Assembly (NCBI GenBank): GCA_041653595.1
Contig: JBAZFB010000017.1
Span: 1-24,113, forward strand
Reading direction: 5' to 3'
Length of the DNA: 24,113 nt
From: Candidatus Omnitrophota bacterium
GTDB taxonomy: Bacteria > Omnitrophota > Gorgyraeia > Pluralincolimonadales > Pluralincolimonadaceae
The notes under the pieces are model-generated. The model was not told the DNA's origin. It made no database searches and saw only the letters and a list, made by a program, of their open reading frames with translations. Position numbers and translations under genes: made by a program. Numbering within the stretch: the first letter of the stretch is position 1; every line of letters starts with the position of its first letter. Positions 7,789 through 15,549 of the stretch are shown here, in pieces.

Positions 7789-8757
7789 TTATACCGCTTC
7801 CATAGTTGAAGGCGGCTTGGGAGCGATATTATATGTGACACTGACCACGCCCGGCACTTCCGCAAGTATGCGGTTTGCCAGCTTCTCCAGCGTGCCGAAA
7901 GGCAGCTGCGTCGGTCGCGCCTGGCGCGCGTCGATGCTGTCCCAGCAGCGTATCTCGATCTGCTGGCCGAATTCCCTCTTGTTGTTGCGCATCCCGGTGA
8001 CGCGGTCGTTATGCAATATGGCCATATATTGGAACGCCTTGGCCGAGGCCAGCTCCTGCTCGAGGATAACGGTCGCTTTACGCACAAGCTCTATGCGTTC
8101 CCTCGTAGCTTCCCCGATGACGCGCGCGGAGAGCGCAGGCCCGGGAAAAGGCATACGATTATAGATAGATACGGGCAATCCCGCCGCCTCGGCGACCTTG
8201 CGGACTCCGTCTTTCCTCAGCTGCACCAGCGGTTCGATGATCTTGTATCCAAACGCCTCCTGCGGGTCGATGCCCAATTGTTCAAAGACGTTATGCTGGC
8301 GCTTGATCCCGGCGACAGTTTCGTCGACATCGGTAAGTATCGTCCCTTGTAAAAGATATTTCGCGCCGCTCTTCTTCACCAGGTCTCCGAATACTTTTTT
8401 GTAAAAGGTCTGGGTGATCGCCTCGCGTTTCTCTTCGGGATCGGTGATACCCTTGAGCGCGCCAAAAAACGCGTCTTGCGCGTCGATGATCTCCACTTTC
8501 ACTCCCAGTTTCTTGAAGACCGACGCTATCTGCTCGGGCTCCCCCTCGCGCATTATCCCATTATCGATGAAATATGTTTTTAACCTCTCACCCAGCGCCT
8601 TATGGCCTAGCATGGTCACTGCCGAAGAATCGACCCCTCCGGAAAGCGCGTTGATCGCTATGCCGCCGCCCACCGCGCGCGAGATCTCAGCCGCTTTTTC
8701 CTCGATAAATTTTTTTGCGTCCAATTCATTCGCGGTTATCTCCTTAACCTGAGGCAT
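7789..8757 (-). CDS. guaAB: GMP synthase ATP-pyrophosphatase subunit, stand-alone (no GATase domain)
   Basis: A 322-residue protein matching the synthetase half of GMP synthase, which adenylates XMP and aminates it with ammonia. The PP-loop motif SGGVDSS is at residues 39-45. Other family landmarks are DNGIMR, LQGTILTD, RMPFPGP near 205, and C-terminal EVPGVVSVTYNIAPKPPST. The usual N-terminal class I amidotransferase domain is absent, as in archaeal two-subunit enzymes. The start is real: ATG 8757 has a near-perfect AAAGGAGGGG at 8761-8770, so this is not a truncated remnant. It overlaps carB by 14 bases. The region usually reading KSHHNVGGLP is changed (IKRQHNVFEQL), and the C-terminal region (MRNNKREFG) also departs from the common form. 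A paralogous function is therefore possible. Confidence 0.82.
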   Translation of the reverse strand: MPQVKEITANELDAKKFIEEKAAEISRAVGGGIAINALSGGVDSSAVTMLGHKALGERLKTYFIDNGIMREGEPEQIASVFKKLGVKVEIIDAQDAFFGALKGITDPEEKREAITQTFYKKVFGDLVKKSGAKYLLQGTILTDVDETVAGIKRQHNVFEQLGIDPQEAFGYKIIEPLVQLRKDGVRKVAEAAGLPVSIYNRMPFPGPALSARVIGEATRERIELVRKATVILEQELASAKAFQYMAILHNDRVTGMRNNKREFGQQIEIRCWDSIDARQARPTQLPFGTLEKLANRILAEVPGVVSVTYNIAPKPPSTMEAV

Positions 8758-11700
8758 CTGCCCCTCCTTTTATTAATAATTCATGATATTCCTGCAATGA
8801 CCTCGGCCGGCTTTGTTTACGTTTTACCGAATCTATCCCGTCGACCGTCGCCTTGGCCGCGGCTATCGTCGTCACATAAGGGATCTTATACTGGATCGCG
8901 AGCATGCGGATGTAGCTGTCGTCGTGGGCGCTCAACCTTCCGATAGGAGTATTGATGACCAGGCTTATCTCTCTGTTCCTGATCGCGTCGGCGATATTGG
9001 GCCTGCCCTCGTGCATCTTCTTGATAGGCGCCGCCTCCACTCCCTTCCCTTTAAGGAAACGGGCGGTATTTTCGGTGGCGAGTATTTTAAAACCCATTTG
9101 CGATAATTTCGCGGCGATCGGGAAGAGTTCCTCCTTATCCGCGTCTGCCACCGTGATCAGCACGTTTCCCTCGGTGGGCAATTTTGTCCCGGCGGCTTCC
9201 TGCGCCTTAAAGAACGCCAGGCCGAAGTCCTGGTCGATACCCATAACCTCTCCTGTCGCTCGCATCTCCGGGCCCAATACCGGGTCGACTTCAGGGAACA
9301 TATTAAAAGGGAACACCGCCTCTTTTACCGAGACATAAGGGAGCTTCCTGTGAATAAGCTCGGGAAAGTCGCTTAATTTTTTTCCTAACATTAAAAGTGT
9401 CGCGATGCGCGCCAGCGGTATGCCGACGGTCTTGGAGACGACCGGCACTGTGCGCGAGGCGCGGGGATTCGCCTCCAATATATAGACCTTATCTTCGCAG
9501 ATCGCGAACTGTATATTGATCAGCCCTCTCACCTTTAATTCTTTCGCTATCTTTTTTGTCCATTCATCGATGGTCTTCAGGTGTTCAGGCTTGATGGTGC
9601 GCGACGGGATCGAGCAGGCCGAATCCCCCGAATGTATCCCGGCATGCTCTATATGCTCCATCACCGCGGCCGTAAAAGTCTCTTCCCCGTCGCAAAGAGC
9701 GTCCACTTCGCATTCCGTGGCGTTCTCCAGGAAGCGGTCGATGAGCATCGGGTGCTCGGGGCTGACCTGGATCGCGTCTTTCGCGTATTTGATCAGCATC
9801 TGTTCATCGTAAATAACTTCCATTCCGCGGCCGCCAAGCACAAAAGAGGGCCTGACCATGACAGGATAACCGGTCTGCCCGGCGACCTTTATCGCCTCTT
9901 CCATCGAAAATACCGTCGCGCCGTCTGTCTGGCGGATCCCCAGCTCTATCATCTTCTGCCTGAATAACTCCCTGTCTTCGGCGAAGGCGATGCTCTTTGT
10001 GCTCGTGCCGAGGATCTTTACCCCGTTCTCCTCGAGTTCGGCGGCAATATTGAGCGGCGTCTGTCCGCCGAACTGCACGATCGCGCCCTCCGGTTTCTCT
10101 TTCTCCCAAATGGCCAATACATCCTCGACGGTCAACGGCTCAAAATAAAGCTTATCGGAGGTGTCGTAATCGGTAGAAACGGTCTCGGGGTTGCAATTGA
10201 TCATGATCGTCTCAATGCCTTCATCGCGCAAGGCGAACGCGGCATGGACGCAGGTATAATCGAATTCGATCCCCTGCCCGATACGGTTCGGCCCGCCGCC
10301 TAAGATAAGGACCTTCTTTCTGCCGGAGACCGGCACCAGGTCTTTTCCCGCGGTATAAGTGGAATAATAATATGCCGCCTCTTTCACGCCGCTCACCGGC
10401 ACGGGCTCAAAGCGCGCGTTTCCAACCACTTTTTTACGGCGAATGCGCACTTCCTTTTCTTTCACCTTGAATATCTTCGCCAGGTATTTATCGCTGAATC
10501 CCCATTCCTTGGCTTTCTTTAAGGAAGCGCCGGATAGCCCCGCCCATCCGGATCCCATCATCTCCTCCTCAAACTCCACCATCTCCTTCATTTCCTTGAT
10601 GAACCACCTGCCGATGTATGTCAGGCCGTAAAGCTCTTCCACGCTTATGCCCTTCCTCAGCGCCTCATACATCAGGAAAACGCGCTCGCTGGATGGATAG
10701 GCGAGGCGGGATTTTAATTCTTGTAACGACAAATTATGGAAATCCCTGGCGAACCCCAATCCATGCCTGCCGATCTCAAGGGAACGTATGGATTTCTGGA
10801 ACGCCTCCTTAAAATTCTTGGCGATAGACATCACTTCGCCTACCGCTTTCATCTGCGTCCCCAGCACGTCTTTCGCCTGGCGGAATTTTTCAAAAGCCCA
10901 GCGGGCAAATTTAATGACCACATATTCGCCCCACGGCTCATATTTTTCCAGCGTTCCCTTCCTCCAGTAAGGTATTTCGTCAAGGTTCAGGCCTGCGGCT
11001 AATTTTGTGGATACGCGCGCGATGGGAAAACCTGTTGCCTTGGAAGCAAGGGCGGATGAGCGCGAGGTGCGCGGATTGATCTCGATGACCACAAGGCGGT
11101 CGTCCTTGAGGTTATGCGCGAACTGTATGTTAGTGCCCCCCACGACGCCTATCGCGTCGACTATCCTGTAGGAAAAATCCTGCATCCTCTTCTGGAGCTC
11201 CTGCGGGACCGTCATCATCGGCGCGACGCAAAAACTGTCGCCGGTATGCACACCCATCGCGTCTATATTCTCGATGAAACAGACTGTGATCTTTTGGTCC
11301 TTCTCATCGCGCACGACTTCCAGTTCCAACTCTTCCCACCCGATGACCGCTTCCTCGATCAAGACCTGGTGTATGAGGCTCGCGTTCAGGCCGCGGCGGG
11401 ATAGGATACGCAGCTCTTCTTCATTATAAGCGATGCCGCCGCCTGTGCCGCCCAATGTGTATGCCGGGCGCACGACGACCGGATATCCTAATTTCTGGGC
11501 GGTCTTCAGCGCTTCCTCCTCGGAAAGGCAGATCTCGGAAGCCGGCACCGGGATACCCAGCTTCTTCATCGTATCCTTGAACGCCTCGCGGTCTTCCCCG
11601 CGCTCGATGGCGTCGGCCTTTACGCCGATTATCTTCACGTTATACTTATCCAGCACCCCGGCTTTATTCAACGCGGAAGACAGGTTAAGCCCGGTCTGCC

Positions 11701-11974
11701 CGCCTAAATTCGGAAGCAGCGAGTCCGGCCTCTCCTTGGCAATGATCTTGGTCAGGCTCTCTACGGTCAAAGGCTCGATATAAGTGTGGTCTGCCATCCC
11801 GGGATCGGTCATTATCGTGGCGGGGTTTGAGTTTACCAGGACGATCTCATAACCTTCTTCGCGCAGCGCTTTACACGCCTGTGTCCCGGAATAGTCGAAT
11901 TCGCAGGCCTGGCCGATGATTATGGGGCCGGAGCCGATTATTAAAACTTTTTTGATGTCATTGCGTTTTGGCAC
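8744..11974 (-). CDS. carB: Carbamoyl-phosphate synthase large subunit
   Basis: A full-length 1076-residue CarB, which makes carbamoyl phosphate from bicarbonate, ATP and ammonia for pyrimidine and arginine synthesis. The two homologous ATP-grasp halves are both seen. The first opens with KVLIIGSGPIIIGQACEFDY and contains RPAYTLGGTGGG and EINPRTSRSSALASKATG. The second opens near residue 550 (KVLILGGGPNRIGQGIEFDY) and has RPSFVLGGRGMEV and EANPRASRTVP. The C-terminal MGS-like allosteric domain (about 930-1060; FKILATENTARFL, NIADAIRN) is present. The start is GTG 11974 with GGAGAAGG just upstream. Its promoter is 12010-12047. The glutaminase subunit gene carA is not adjacent: helicase is on one side, the GMP synthase subunit on the other. 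Confidence 0.98.
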   Translation of the reverse strand: MPKRNDIKKVLIIGSGPIIIGQACEFDYSGTQACKALREEGYEIVLVNSNPATIMTDPGMADHTYIEPLTVESLTKIIAKERPDSLLPNLGGQTGLNLSSALNKAGVLDKYNVKIIGVKADAIERGEDREAFKDTMKKLGIPVPASEICLSEEEALKTAQKLGYPVVVRPAYTLGGTGGGIAYNEEELRILSRRGLNASLIHQVLIEEAVIGWEELELEVVRDEKDQKITVCFIENIDAMGVHTGDSFCVAPMMTVPQELQKRMQDFSYRIVDAIGVVGGTNIQFAHNLKDDRLVVIEINPRTSRSSALASKATGFPIARVSTKLAAGLNLDEIPYWRKGTLEKYEPWGEYVVIKFARWAFEKFRQAKDVLGTQMKAVGEVMSIAKNFKEAFQKSIRSLEIGRHGLGFARDFHNLSLQELKSRLAYPSSERVFLMYEALRKGISVEELYGLTYIGRWFIKEMKEMVEFEEEMMGSGWAGLSGASLKKAKEWGFSDKYLAKIFKVKEKEVRIRRKKVVGNARFEPVPVSGVKEAAYYYSTYTAGKDLVPVSGRKKVLILGGGPNRIGQGIEFDYTCVHAAFALRDEGIETIMINCNPETVSTDYDTSDKLYFEPLTVEDVLAIWEKEKPEGAIVQFGGQTPLNIAAELEENGVKILGTSTKSIAFAEDRELFRQKMIELGIRQTDGATVFSMEEAIKVAGQTGYPVMVRPSFVLGGRGMEVIYDEQMLIKYAKDAIQVSPEHPMLIDRFLENATECEVDALCDGEETFTAAVMEHIEHAGIHSGDSACSIPSRTIKPEHLKTIDEWTKKIAKELKVRGLINIQFAICEDKVYILEANPRASRTVPVVSKTVGIPLARIATLLMLGKKLSDFPELIHRKLPYVSVKEAVFPFNMFPEVDPVLGPEMRATGEVMGIDQDFGLAFFKAQEAAGTKLPTEGNVLITVADADKEELFPIAAKLSQMGFKILATENTARFLKGKGVEAAPIKKMHEGRPNIADAIRNREISLVINTPIGRLSAHDDSYIRMLAIQYKIPYVTTIAAAKATVDGIDSVKRKQSRPRSLQEYHELLIKGGADASG

Positions 11975-12009
11975 GCTGACCTTCTCCGTTAGGGTGGGTT
12001 ATTGTTTGT

Positions 12010-12047
12010 ATTATAGGGATAATGACTTTCTATTTCAAGGATTTTTG
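12010..12047 (-). promoter_or_regulatory. carB promoter with CAAAAATCC upstream element
   Basis: On the minus strand CAAAAATCC (12047-12039) abuts -35 TTGAAA (12038-12033), followed by a 17-base spacer and TATAAT (12015-12010). The predicted start is near 12003, giving a leader of about 28 bases before GTG 11974. That is long enough for the Shine-Dalgarno but too short for a riboswitch. The same three-part layout recurs at 17333-17370 and 21159-21196. Confidence 0.8.
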
Positions 12048-12070
12048 AGGGGTTGACTTTTTTCCGGTGA

Positions 12071-13312
12071 TCACCTGCGGCCGTGGCGGCGCCTCGGCGC
12101 GAAATGATACGATCTCCCCAGGCCTGAAGATTTGTCGAACTGCTCCTGCGGGATCTCCGGATGTTTCGCGATAGGAAGCGAAGCCCTGATGAGCTTTTCA
12201 ATGCTCCTGACATCGCTGCTTTGGTCCGGCGTGGCAAATGAGATCGCGTGCCCCTTATGGCCCGCCCTGCCCGTGCGTCCGATGCGGTGCACGTAATTCT
12301 GCGCGTCGTCCGGCAGGTCGTAATTAATGACCAACTCGATGCCGGTGACGTCTATGCCCCTCGCGGCTATATCTGTGGCTACGAGCACTTTGTATTTGCC
12401 CGACTTGAACCCTCCGAGCGCTTCACGGCGCTGGCCCAACGAACGGTCCGAGTGTATCTCGGCCGCGCTGTGCCCCATATCCCTTATCGAGTGAGCGATC
12501 TTCCTCGCGTTATGCTTGGTGCGGGAGAATAACAGCACCGCGCCGTGGTATTGCGCGAGCAGCTTACGGAGAAGTTGGGATTTTGCGTCTTTCCTGACAA
12601 TGAATAATTCCTGCGTCACATGCTCGGCCGCTGTCCCGGAAGGAGCGATCTCTATGCTAACAGGGAGTTTCATATACTTGGCGGCTATTGCCATGACTTC
12701 CCTCGGGATAGTCGCGGAAAAGAGCATCGTCTGCCGGTCTTTCGGGACGAAACGCAGGATCTTGTCGACCTGCGGGGCAAATCCCATATCGAGCATGCGA
12801 TCCGCCTCGTCGAGGACCAGCATAGCGACACCGCCGAGCGATACGTTGCGCTGCTCGACATGGTCTATGAGCCTGCCCGGCGTAGCGATGATCACGCGCG
12901 GCCCTTTGCGCAGGGACTGTATCTGCTCGTGCATGGAAGCGCCGCCTATAAGGCATGCCGTCTTTATCCCGAACGGGCGCGCTATCGCCTGGAAGGCCTC
13001 GTCGATCTGAATGGCCAATTCTCTCGTAGGGGCCAGCACCAGGCCCGCGCCCTTCTTCTGCGCGAGGATCTGCACCATCGGGATGGCGAATGAATGCGTC
13101 TTGCCGGTGCCGGTTTGGGCCACGCCGACTATATCCTTGCCCTGCATCGCTATCGGGATCGCTTTCAGCTGGATCGGCGTCGGCACCTTGAACTTTATCC
13201 GTTCGAGGATATCGAGGATCTTAGGCGCGATGCCCAAGCCGTAAAAACCGTCGGCGGCATGGTTATTGGCCGGCTGCGGCAGGTCCTTATCGTTTATTTT
13301 ATGCGTCATCAT
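12071..13312 (-). CDS. DEAD-box ATP-dependent RNA helicase, RhlE-like
   Basis: A 413-residue cytoplasmic RNA helicase with all core motifs: Q-motif region (FKVPTPIQLKAIP), AQTGTGKT, PTRELA, TPGRLID, DEADRMLDMGF, SAT, the second RecA domain with ARGIDV, and HRIGRTGRAG. A short basic tail (FAPRRRHGRR) ends it, which suits a RhlE-type protein used in ribosome assembly or RNA turnover. The start is placed at ATG 13312, which has AAAGGA eight bases upstream. The frame is open to an ATG at 13369, but the extra 19 residues are not helicase-like and overlap the zinc-finger ORF in another frame. It begins five bases after that ORF's stop (13318), so the two are very likely cotranscribed, probably with the radical SAM gene before them. 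Confidence 0.95.
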   Translation of the reverse strand: MMTHKINDKDLPQPANNHAADGFYGLGIAPKILDILERIKFKVPTPIQLKAIPIAMQGKDIVGVAQTGTGKTHSFAIPMVQILAQKKGAGLVLAPTRELAIQIDEAFQAIARPFGIKTACLIGGASMHEQIQSLRKGPRVIIATPGRLIDHVEQRNVSLGGVAMLVLDEADRMLDMGFAPQVDKILRFVPKDRQTMLFSATIPREVMAIAAKYMKLPVSIEIAPSGTAAEHVTQELFIVRKDAKSQLLRKLLAQYHGAVLLFSRTKHNARKIAHSIRDMGHSAAEIHSDRSLGQRREALGGFKSGKYKVLVATDIAARGIDVTGIELVINYDLPDDAQNYVHRIGRTGRAGHKGHAISFATPDQSSDVRSIEKLIRASLPIAKHPEIPQEQFDKSSGLGRSYHFAPRRRHGRR

Positions 13313-13317
13313 GTTTT

Positions 13318-13458
13318 TTAATCCTTTGATCTCCGGTCTTGAGGAACCTGTCCGAGGTGGACATGACAATAACCTTCATGATTATAAATGCTCAAGATCT
13401 GTTTGCAGTGCAGGTATTTGCATTTCCTGCCTTTGGATGAAGTCCTTACTTTTTTGAT
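13318..13458 (-). CDS. 46-residue zinc-finger-like protein with apparent ATC start
   Basis: An intact 46-codon frame fills the space between the radical SAM stop and the helicase. It encodes a compact metal-binding pattern: C13-x4-C18-x12-C31-x2-H34, with the core KCKYLHCKQILSIYN followed by YCHVH. The LSIYN between the two ligand pairs and the small basic body look like a real domain and resemble small bacterial zinc fingers I recall, though I cannot name the family. AAGGAG lies five bases before codon 1. That codon is ATC (13458-13456), reading I-K-K-V-R; a stop is in frame just upstream and there is no ATG, GTG or TTG until mid-domain. Either a rare ATC start is used, or one base differs from ATG (ATC to ATG would give MKKVR), or the gene is newly silenced. 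It ends five bases before the helicase ATG. A role in RNA or DNA binding is a guess. Confidence 0.6.
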   Translation of the reverse strand: MKKVRTSSKGRKCKYLHCKQILSIYNHEGYCHVHLGQVPQDRRSKD

Positions 13459-13477
13459 ATTTACTCCTTATGGTTGG

Positions 13478-14923
13478 TCAAGCCCTGTTAACTACAAACG
13501 TTCTTTTAAGCGAATCCATCAGCCTGCCCCTTTTTATCTCCCTCGCGAAGACGCCGGCAAGCAGGCGCGGTATTACGCAAATAAACGAGACGACCTCTCC
13601 GAAGCTCAAAACCCTGTTTTGAAAGGCACCCTTAAAGAATATTTTAAAATAGCGCTGCGGGGTGTAAAAAGAGAACTTTATCGTCCTGCCTATCTTTTTT
13701 AGCGCCGGATAGTCGTATGTATCGGAATAAAGCTCTCCCTTTTCGGTAATATGGTAACCGGGCGTCTTCTCCGCCAACTCCCTCAGCGGGGAATACTTCT
13801 CTATCCTGAGTTTGTTGCAGGTGATAAAATCCAGCCCTATCTCTTTGGCGAATTCGGGTATGTAGAGCATCTCCTCTTTGCTCTCGCCTATATTGCCGTA
13901 GATGAAATAACCGTTATAGAAGATCGGATATTTCGTCAGTACCTTGAACGCTTCCCTGACCGTGGCGGAATCAAAACCTTTGTTCAGCTGCGCCAATATG
14001 CGATCGTGGGGGGACTCTATGCCTACCAGCAACGCCTTGAATCCCGCCTTGACCATCTTACTTAGAAGGCGGGGATGTTTGAATAACTCGATGCGGGCCT
14101 GGGCGATAAAACGTTTTTTTATCTTGCGCTTTATTATCTCGTCGCATATCTTCTCCGCCCTGCCCGCGTCGGCAAAAAGGTTATCGTCGCTGAACAGGAT
14201 TATCTGGGCGGTTACCTCTTCCAGTTCCCTGATCACCGAGTCGACGCTGCGCGCCGTATAAGTCCGCCTTTGGCCGAGCGGGTTCATGTTGAATGTGCAG
14301 AATTTGCAGTTGTGGGGACAGCCCCTCGCGGAGAGGATCGAATCAAAGGTAAGATTCATCATCTCGATCCCGTTCACGGCAAGGCTGTATTTATTATTCC
14401 TTAAAGAACGGCGCGGGGCAGGCATATCCTCTATATCCAGCAGGGGCCTGTTCTTATTATGGACCACAACGCCTTTTTCCACGTAAGAGATGCCGAGGAT
14501 ATCTTTCAGGGGCAGGCCCTTGAGTATCTCCTGTATCGTCGCTTCCCCTTCCCCGCGGACCACTATAGTGATATTCGGGCAGATCTTGAAAAATTCATCC
14601 GCCATCTCCGTCGCCTTATACCCTCCGACGACTACCGGTATATTGGCCGGGAAGCGGTTAAGGAGCTCGCATATCTCCTTGAACTGGCGGTCCCAGCCTA
14701 TACTTACGCAGACAATATCGATCTCTTTTGCTATAAAATCCAGCAGCTTAGCCGGATCTGACAGTTCTTTTTCGTATCTAAGATCGATAAGCGTCAGCTT
14801 AGCCACAAGCCCCTCGGCGCTGCTTGCGACATACTCGAGGCCGGTCGGCGGAAAGAGCTTCATGACGCTTGTATTGCTGCTTTCGATATAGGGATTCAGG
14901 AATAAGGCGTGCTTGTATTTCAC
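13478..14923 (-). CDS. B12-binding-domain radical SAM protein
   Basis: A 481-residue radical SAM enzyme. Residues 1-140 form a cobalamin-binding-like Rossmann domain (ALFLNPY, FPPTGLEYVAS, IVCVSIGWD, VVVGGYKAT, VVRGEGE). The iron-sulfur motif is C202-x3-C206-x2-C209 in RGCPHNCKFC. ILFSDDNLFAD, LVGIESPHD and YFIYGNIGES follow as expected for the barrel, and the C-terminal region (about 400-481) is basic and amphipathic. The B12 domain lacks an obvious DxHxxG signature, as in many BchE/HpnJ-type enzymes, so cobalamin may bind without histidine or not at all. The substrate is unknown. The start is GTG 14923: a stop is in frame just upstream, no Shine-Dalgarno is visible, and the -10 box lies seven bases away, so the message may be leaderless. 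Confidence 0.9.
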   Translation of the reverse strand: MKYKHALFLNPYIESSNTSVMKLFPPTGLEYVASSAEGLVAKLTLIDLRYEKELSDPAKLLDFIAKEIDIVCVSIGWDRQFKEICELLNRFPANIPVVVGGYKATEMADEFFKICPNITIVVRGEGEATIQEILKGLPLKDILGISYVEKGVVVHNKNRPLLDIEDMPAPRRSLRNNKYSLAVNGIEMMNLTFDSILSARGCPHNCKFCTFNMNPLGQRRTYTARSVDSVIRELEEVTAQIILFSDDNLFADAGRAEKICDEIIKRKIKKRFIAQARIELFKHPRLLSKMVKAGFKALLVGIESPHDRILAQLNKGFDSATVREAFKVLTKYPIFYNGYFIYGNIGESKEEMLYIPEFAKEIGLDFITCNKLRIEKYSPLRELAEKTPGYHITEKGELYSDTYDYPALKKIGRTIKFSFYTPQRYFKIFFKGAFQNRVLSFGEVVSFICVIPRLLAGVFAREIKRGRLMDSLKRTFVVNRA

Positions 14924-14929
14924 TGCGAT

Positions 14930-14938
14930 ATTATAACA
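14930..14938 (-). promoter_or_regulatory. Extended -10 promoter of the radical SAM gene
   Basis: TGTTATAAT (14938-14930) is a perfect TGnTATAAT extended -10 element. The -35 position 17 bases upstream (14958-14953) reads ACCCAA and is poor. The expected transcription start falls at or next to the GTG start codon (14923). Confidence 0.55.
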
Positions 14939-14942
14939 TAAA

Positions 14943-14960
14943 ATACCCTTTTTTGGGTAT
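14943..14960 (-). promoter_or_regulatory. Inverted repeat ATACCC-N6-GGGTAT over the -35 region
   Basis: A perfect six-base inverted repeat with a six-base A/T spacer lies just upstream of the extended -10 element and covers where the -35 would be. It could be an operator or activator site for the radical SAM operon. It could also be a weak terminator of the preceding small gene, whose stop is about 20 bases away, since the minus strand continues with TTTTATG. The stem has only three G-C pairs, so I favour the operator reading with low confidence. Confidence 0.35.
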
Positions 14961-14979
14961 AAATCTAGCCGGCGTTTCT

Positions 14980-15135
14980 TTATGCTACGGGGACGTCCTC
15001 ATTTGAGGGCTTCTCTGTCTCCGCTTTAGCCTGTATGGCTTTCTTGTCCAGTTTGCTCTGCCTCTTCTCTTCTTTCTTCTTTTTATTTGCCATTTCTCTC
15101 TGGTACTTTTTAAACGAATAATTATCTCTTGCCAT
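14980..15135 (-). CDS. Lys-rich small basic protein
   Basis: A 51-residue, strongly charged protein that begins MARDNYSFKKYQREMANKK and continues with a Lys/Glu-rich helix and an acidic Pro-rich tail. I recognise the general type (short proteins with an NYSFKKYQREMAKKKK-like start, found in several diderm lineages) but know of no proven function. Nucleic-acid or ribosome association is a guess from charge. ATG 15135 is chosen because GAGG lies about seven bases upstream. The frame is open to 15216, but that stretch overlaps the YkgJ gene and looks unlike the family. It overlaps the YkgJ gene by 14 bases and is followed by the radical SAM promoter. Confidence 0.75.
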   Translation of the reverse strand: MARDNYSFKKYQREMANKKKKEEKRQSKLDKKAIQAKAETEKPSNEDVPVA

Positions 15136-15487
15136 TATGTCCTCTTTTCTTTTTTCTTTTTGGTTTAGCCCGTAAGCATAACACATCTGCAAGCGGCGAT
15201 AATTTCCCTTTTTCATACGGGAATTCTTTGCAATGGGCCGGCTTCAGATTATAATCGACTTTGTGGATAGAGCACAGCCCTTCCGGGGTAAGGAAAGAAC
15301 AGCGGTTATCTTCGTAGCTCGTCCCGACGCTGTATCCGGAAGGAAAATCTTTATCCTCCTCAAGATGATAAAAATCCCCTTTTAACTTAAGGGATAATAT
15401 CTTTTTGGCTTCTTCCAGGTCTACCCACGCCCCAAAATCACAACAAGAATGTTGTTTTTTGCATTTCAGGCAATCGATCTTCTTCAC
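15122..15487 (-). CDS. YkgJ family cysteine-cluster protein
   Basis: A 121-residue protein with the YkgJ-type cysteine pattern: CLKC and CC in the first 16 residues, then C-x-FL...GLCSIH and KPAHCKEFP. It has the AWVDLEEAKKIL segment between the clusters. The family is thought to bind zinc or an iron-sulfur cluster; its reaction is not established. The tail is very basic (KPKRKKKRGHNGKR). The start is GTG 15487 with AAGGGG five bases upstream. It sits 40 bases after the glycosyltransferase stop and overlaps the Lys-rich gene, so it is probably part of the same transcript. Confidence 0.85.
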   Translation of the reverse strand: MKKIDCLKCKKQHSCCDFGAWVDLEEAKKILSLKLKGDFYHLEEDKDFPSGYSVGTSYEDNRCSFLTPEGLCSIHKVDYNLKPAHCKEFPYEKGKLSPLADVLCLRAKPKRKKKRGHNGKR

Positions 15488-15508
15488 TTTTTCCCCTTCA
15501 ATTATTTA

Positions 15509-15549
15509 CCCGGTTTCACTATATTCGTTACGCGCGCTGCGCGGGATGG
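15509..15549. repeat. Possible dispersed small repeat at the 3' end of the glycosyltransferase gene
   Basis: A short segment with the self-complementary core CGCGCTGCGCG sits at the glycosyltransferase 3' end and encodes its last residues (HPAQRA). Read in the other two frames on the minus strand it stays open and ends ARNEYSETG or ARVTNIVKPGK. I recall such tails on unrelated proteins from uncultured bacteria, which would point to a dispersed repeat. Only one copy lies in this window, so the repeat status is inference. Confidence 0.3.

Noticed and set aside
7789..8757. GMP synthase subunit as a truncated pseudogene
   Set aside because: The start has a near-perfect Shine-Dalgarno, the sequence before it is intact carB, and the length equals stand-alone archaeal-type subunits.
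11975..12009. Pyrimidine-responsive riboswitch or attenuator before carB
   Set aside because: The predicted leader is only about 28 bases with no hairpin and no T tract.
12066..12075. Perfect palindrome GGTGATCACC at the helicase stop, considered as a terminator
   Set aside because: It has no loop and no T tract on either strand at the right place, so it cannot form an intrinsic terminator; it may be chance.
13313..13369. Helicase start at ATG 13369
   Set aside because: It adds 19 non-helicase residues and overlaps the zinc-finger frame; ATG 13312 has a good ribosome site and the normal family N terminus.
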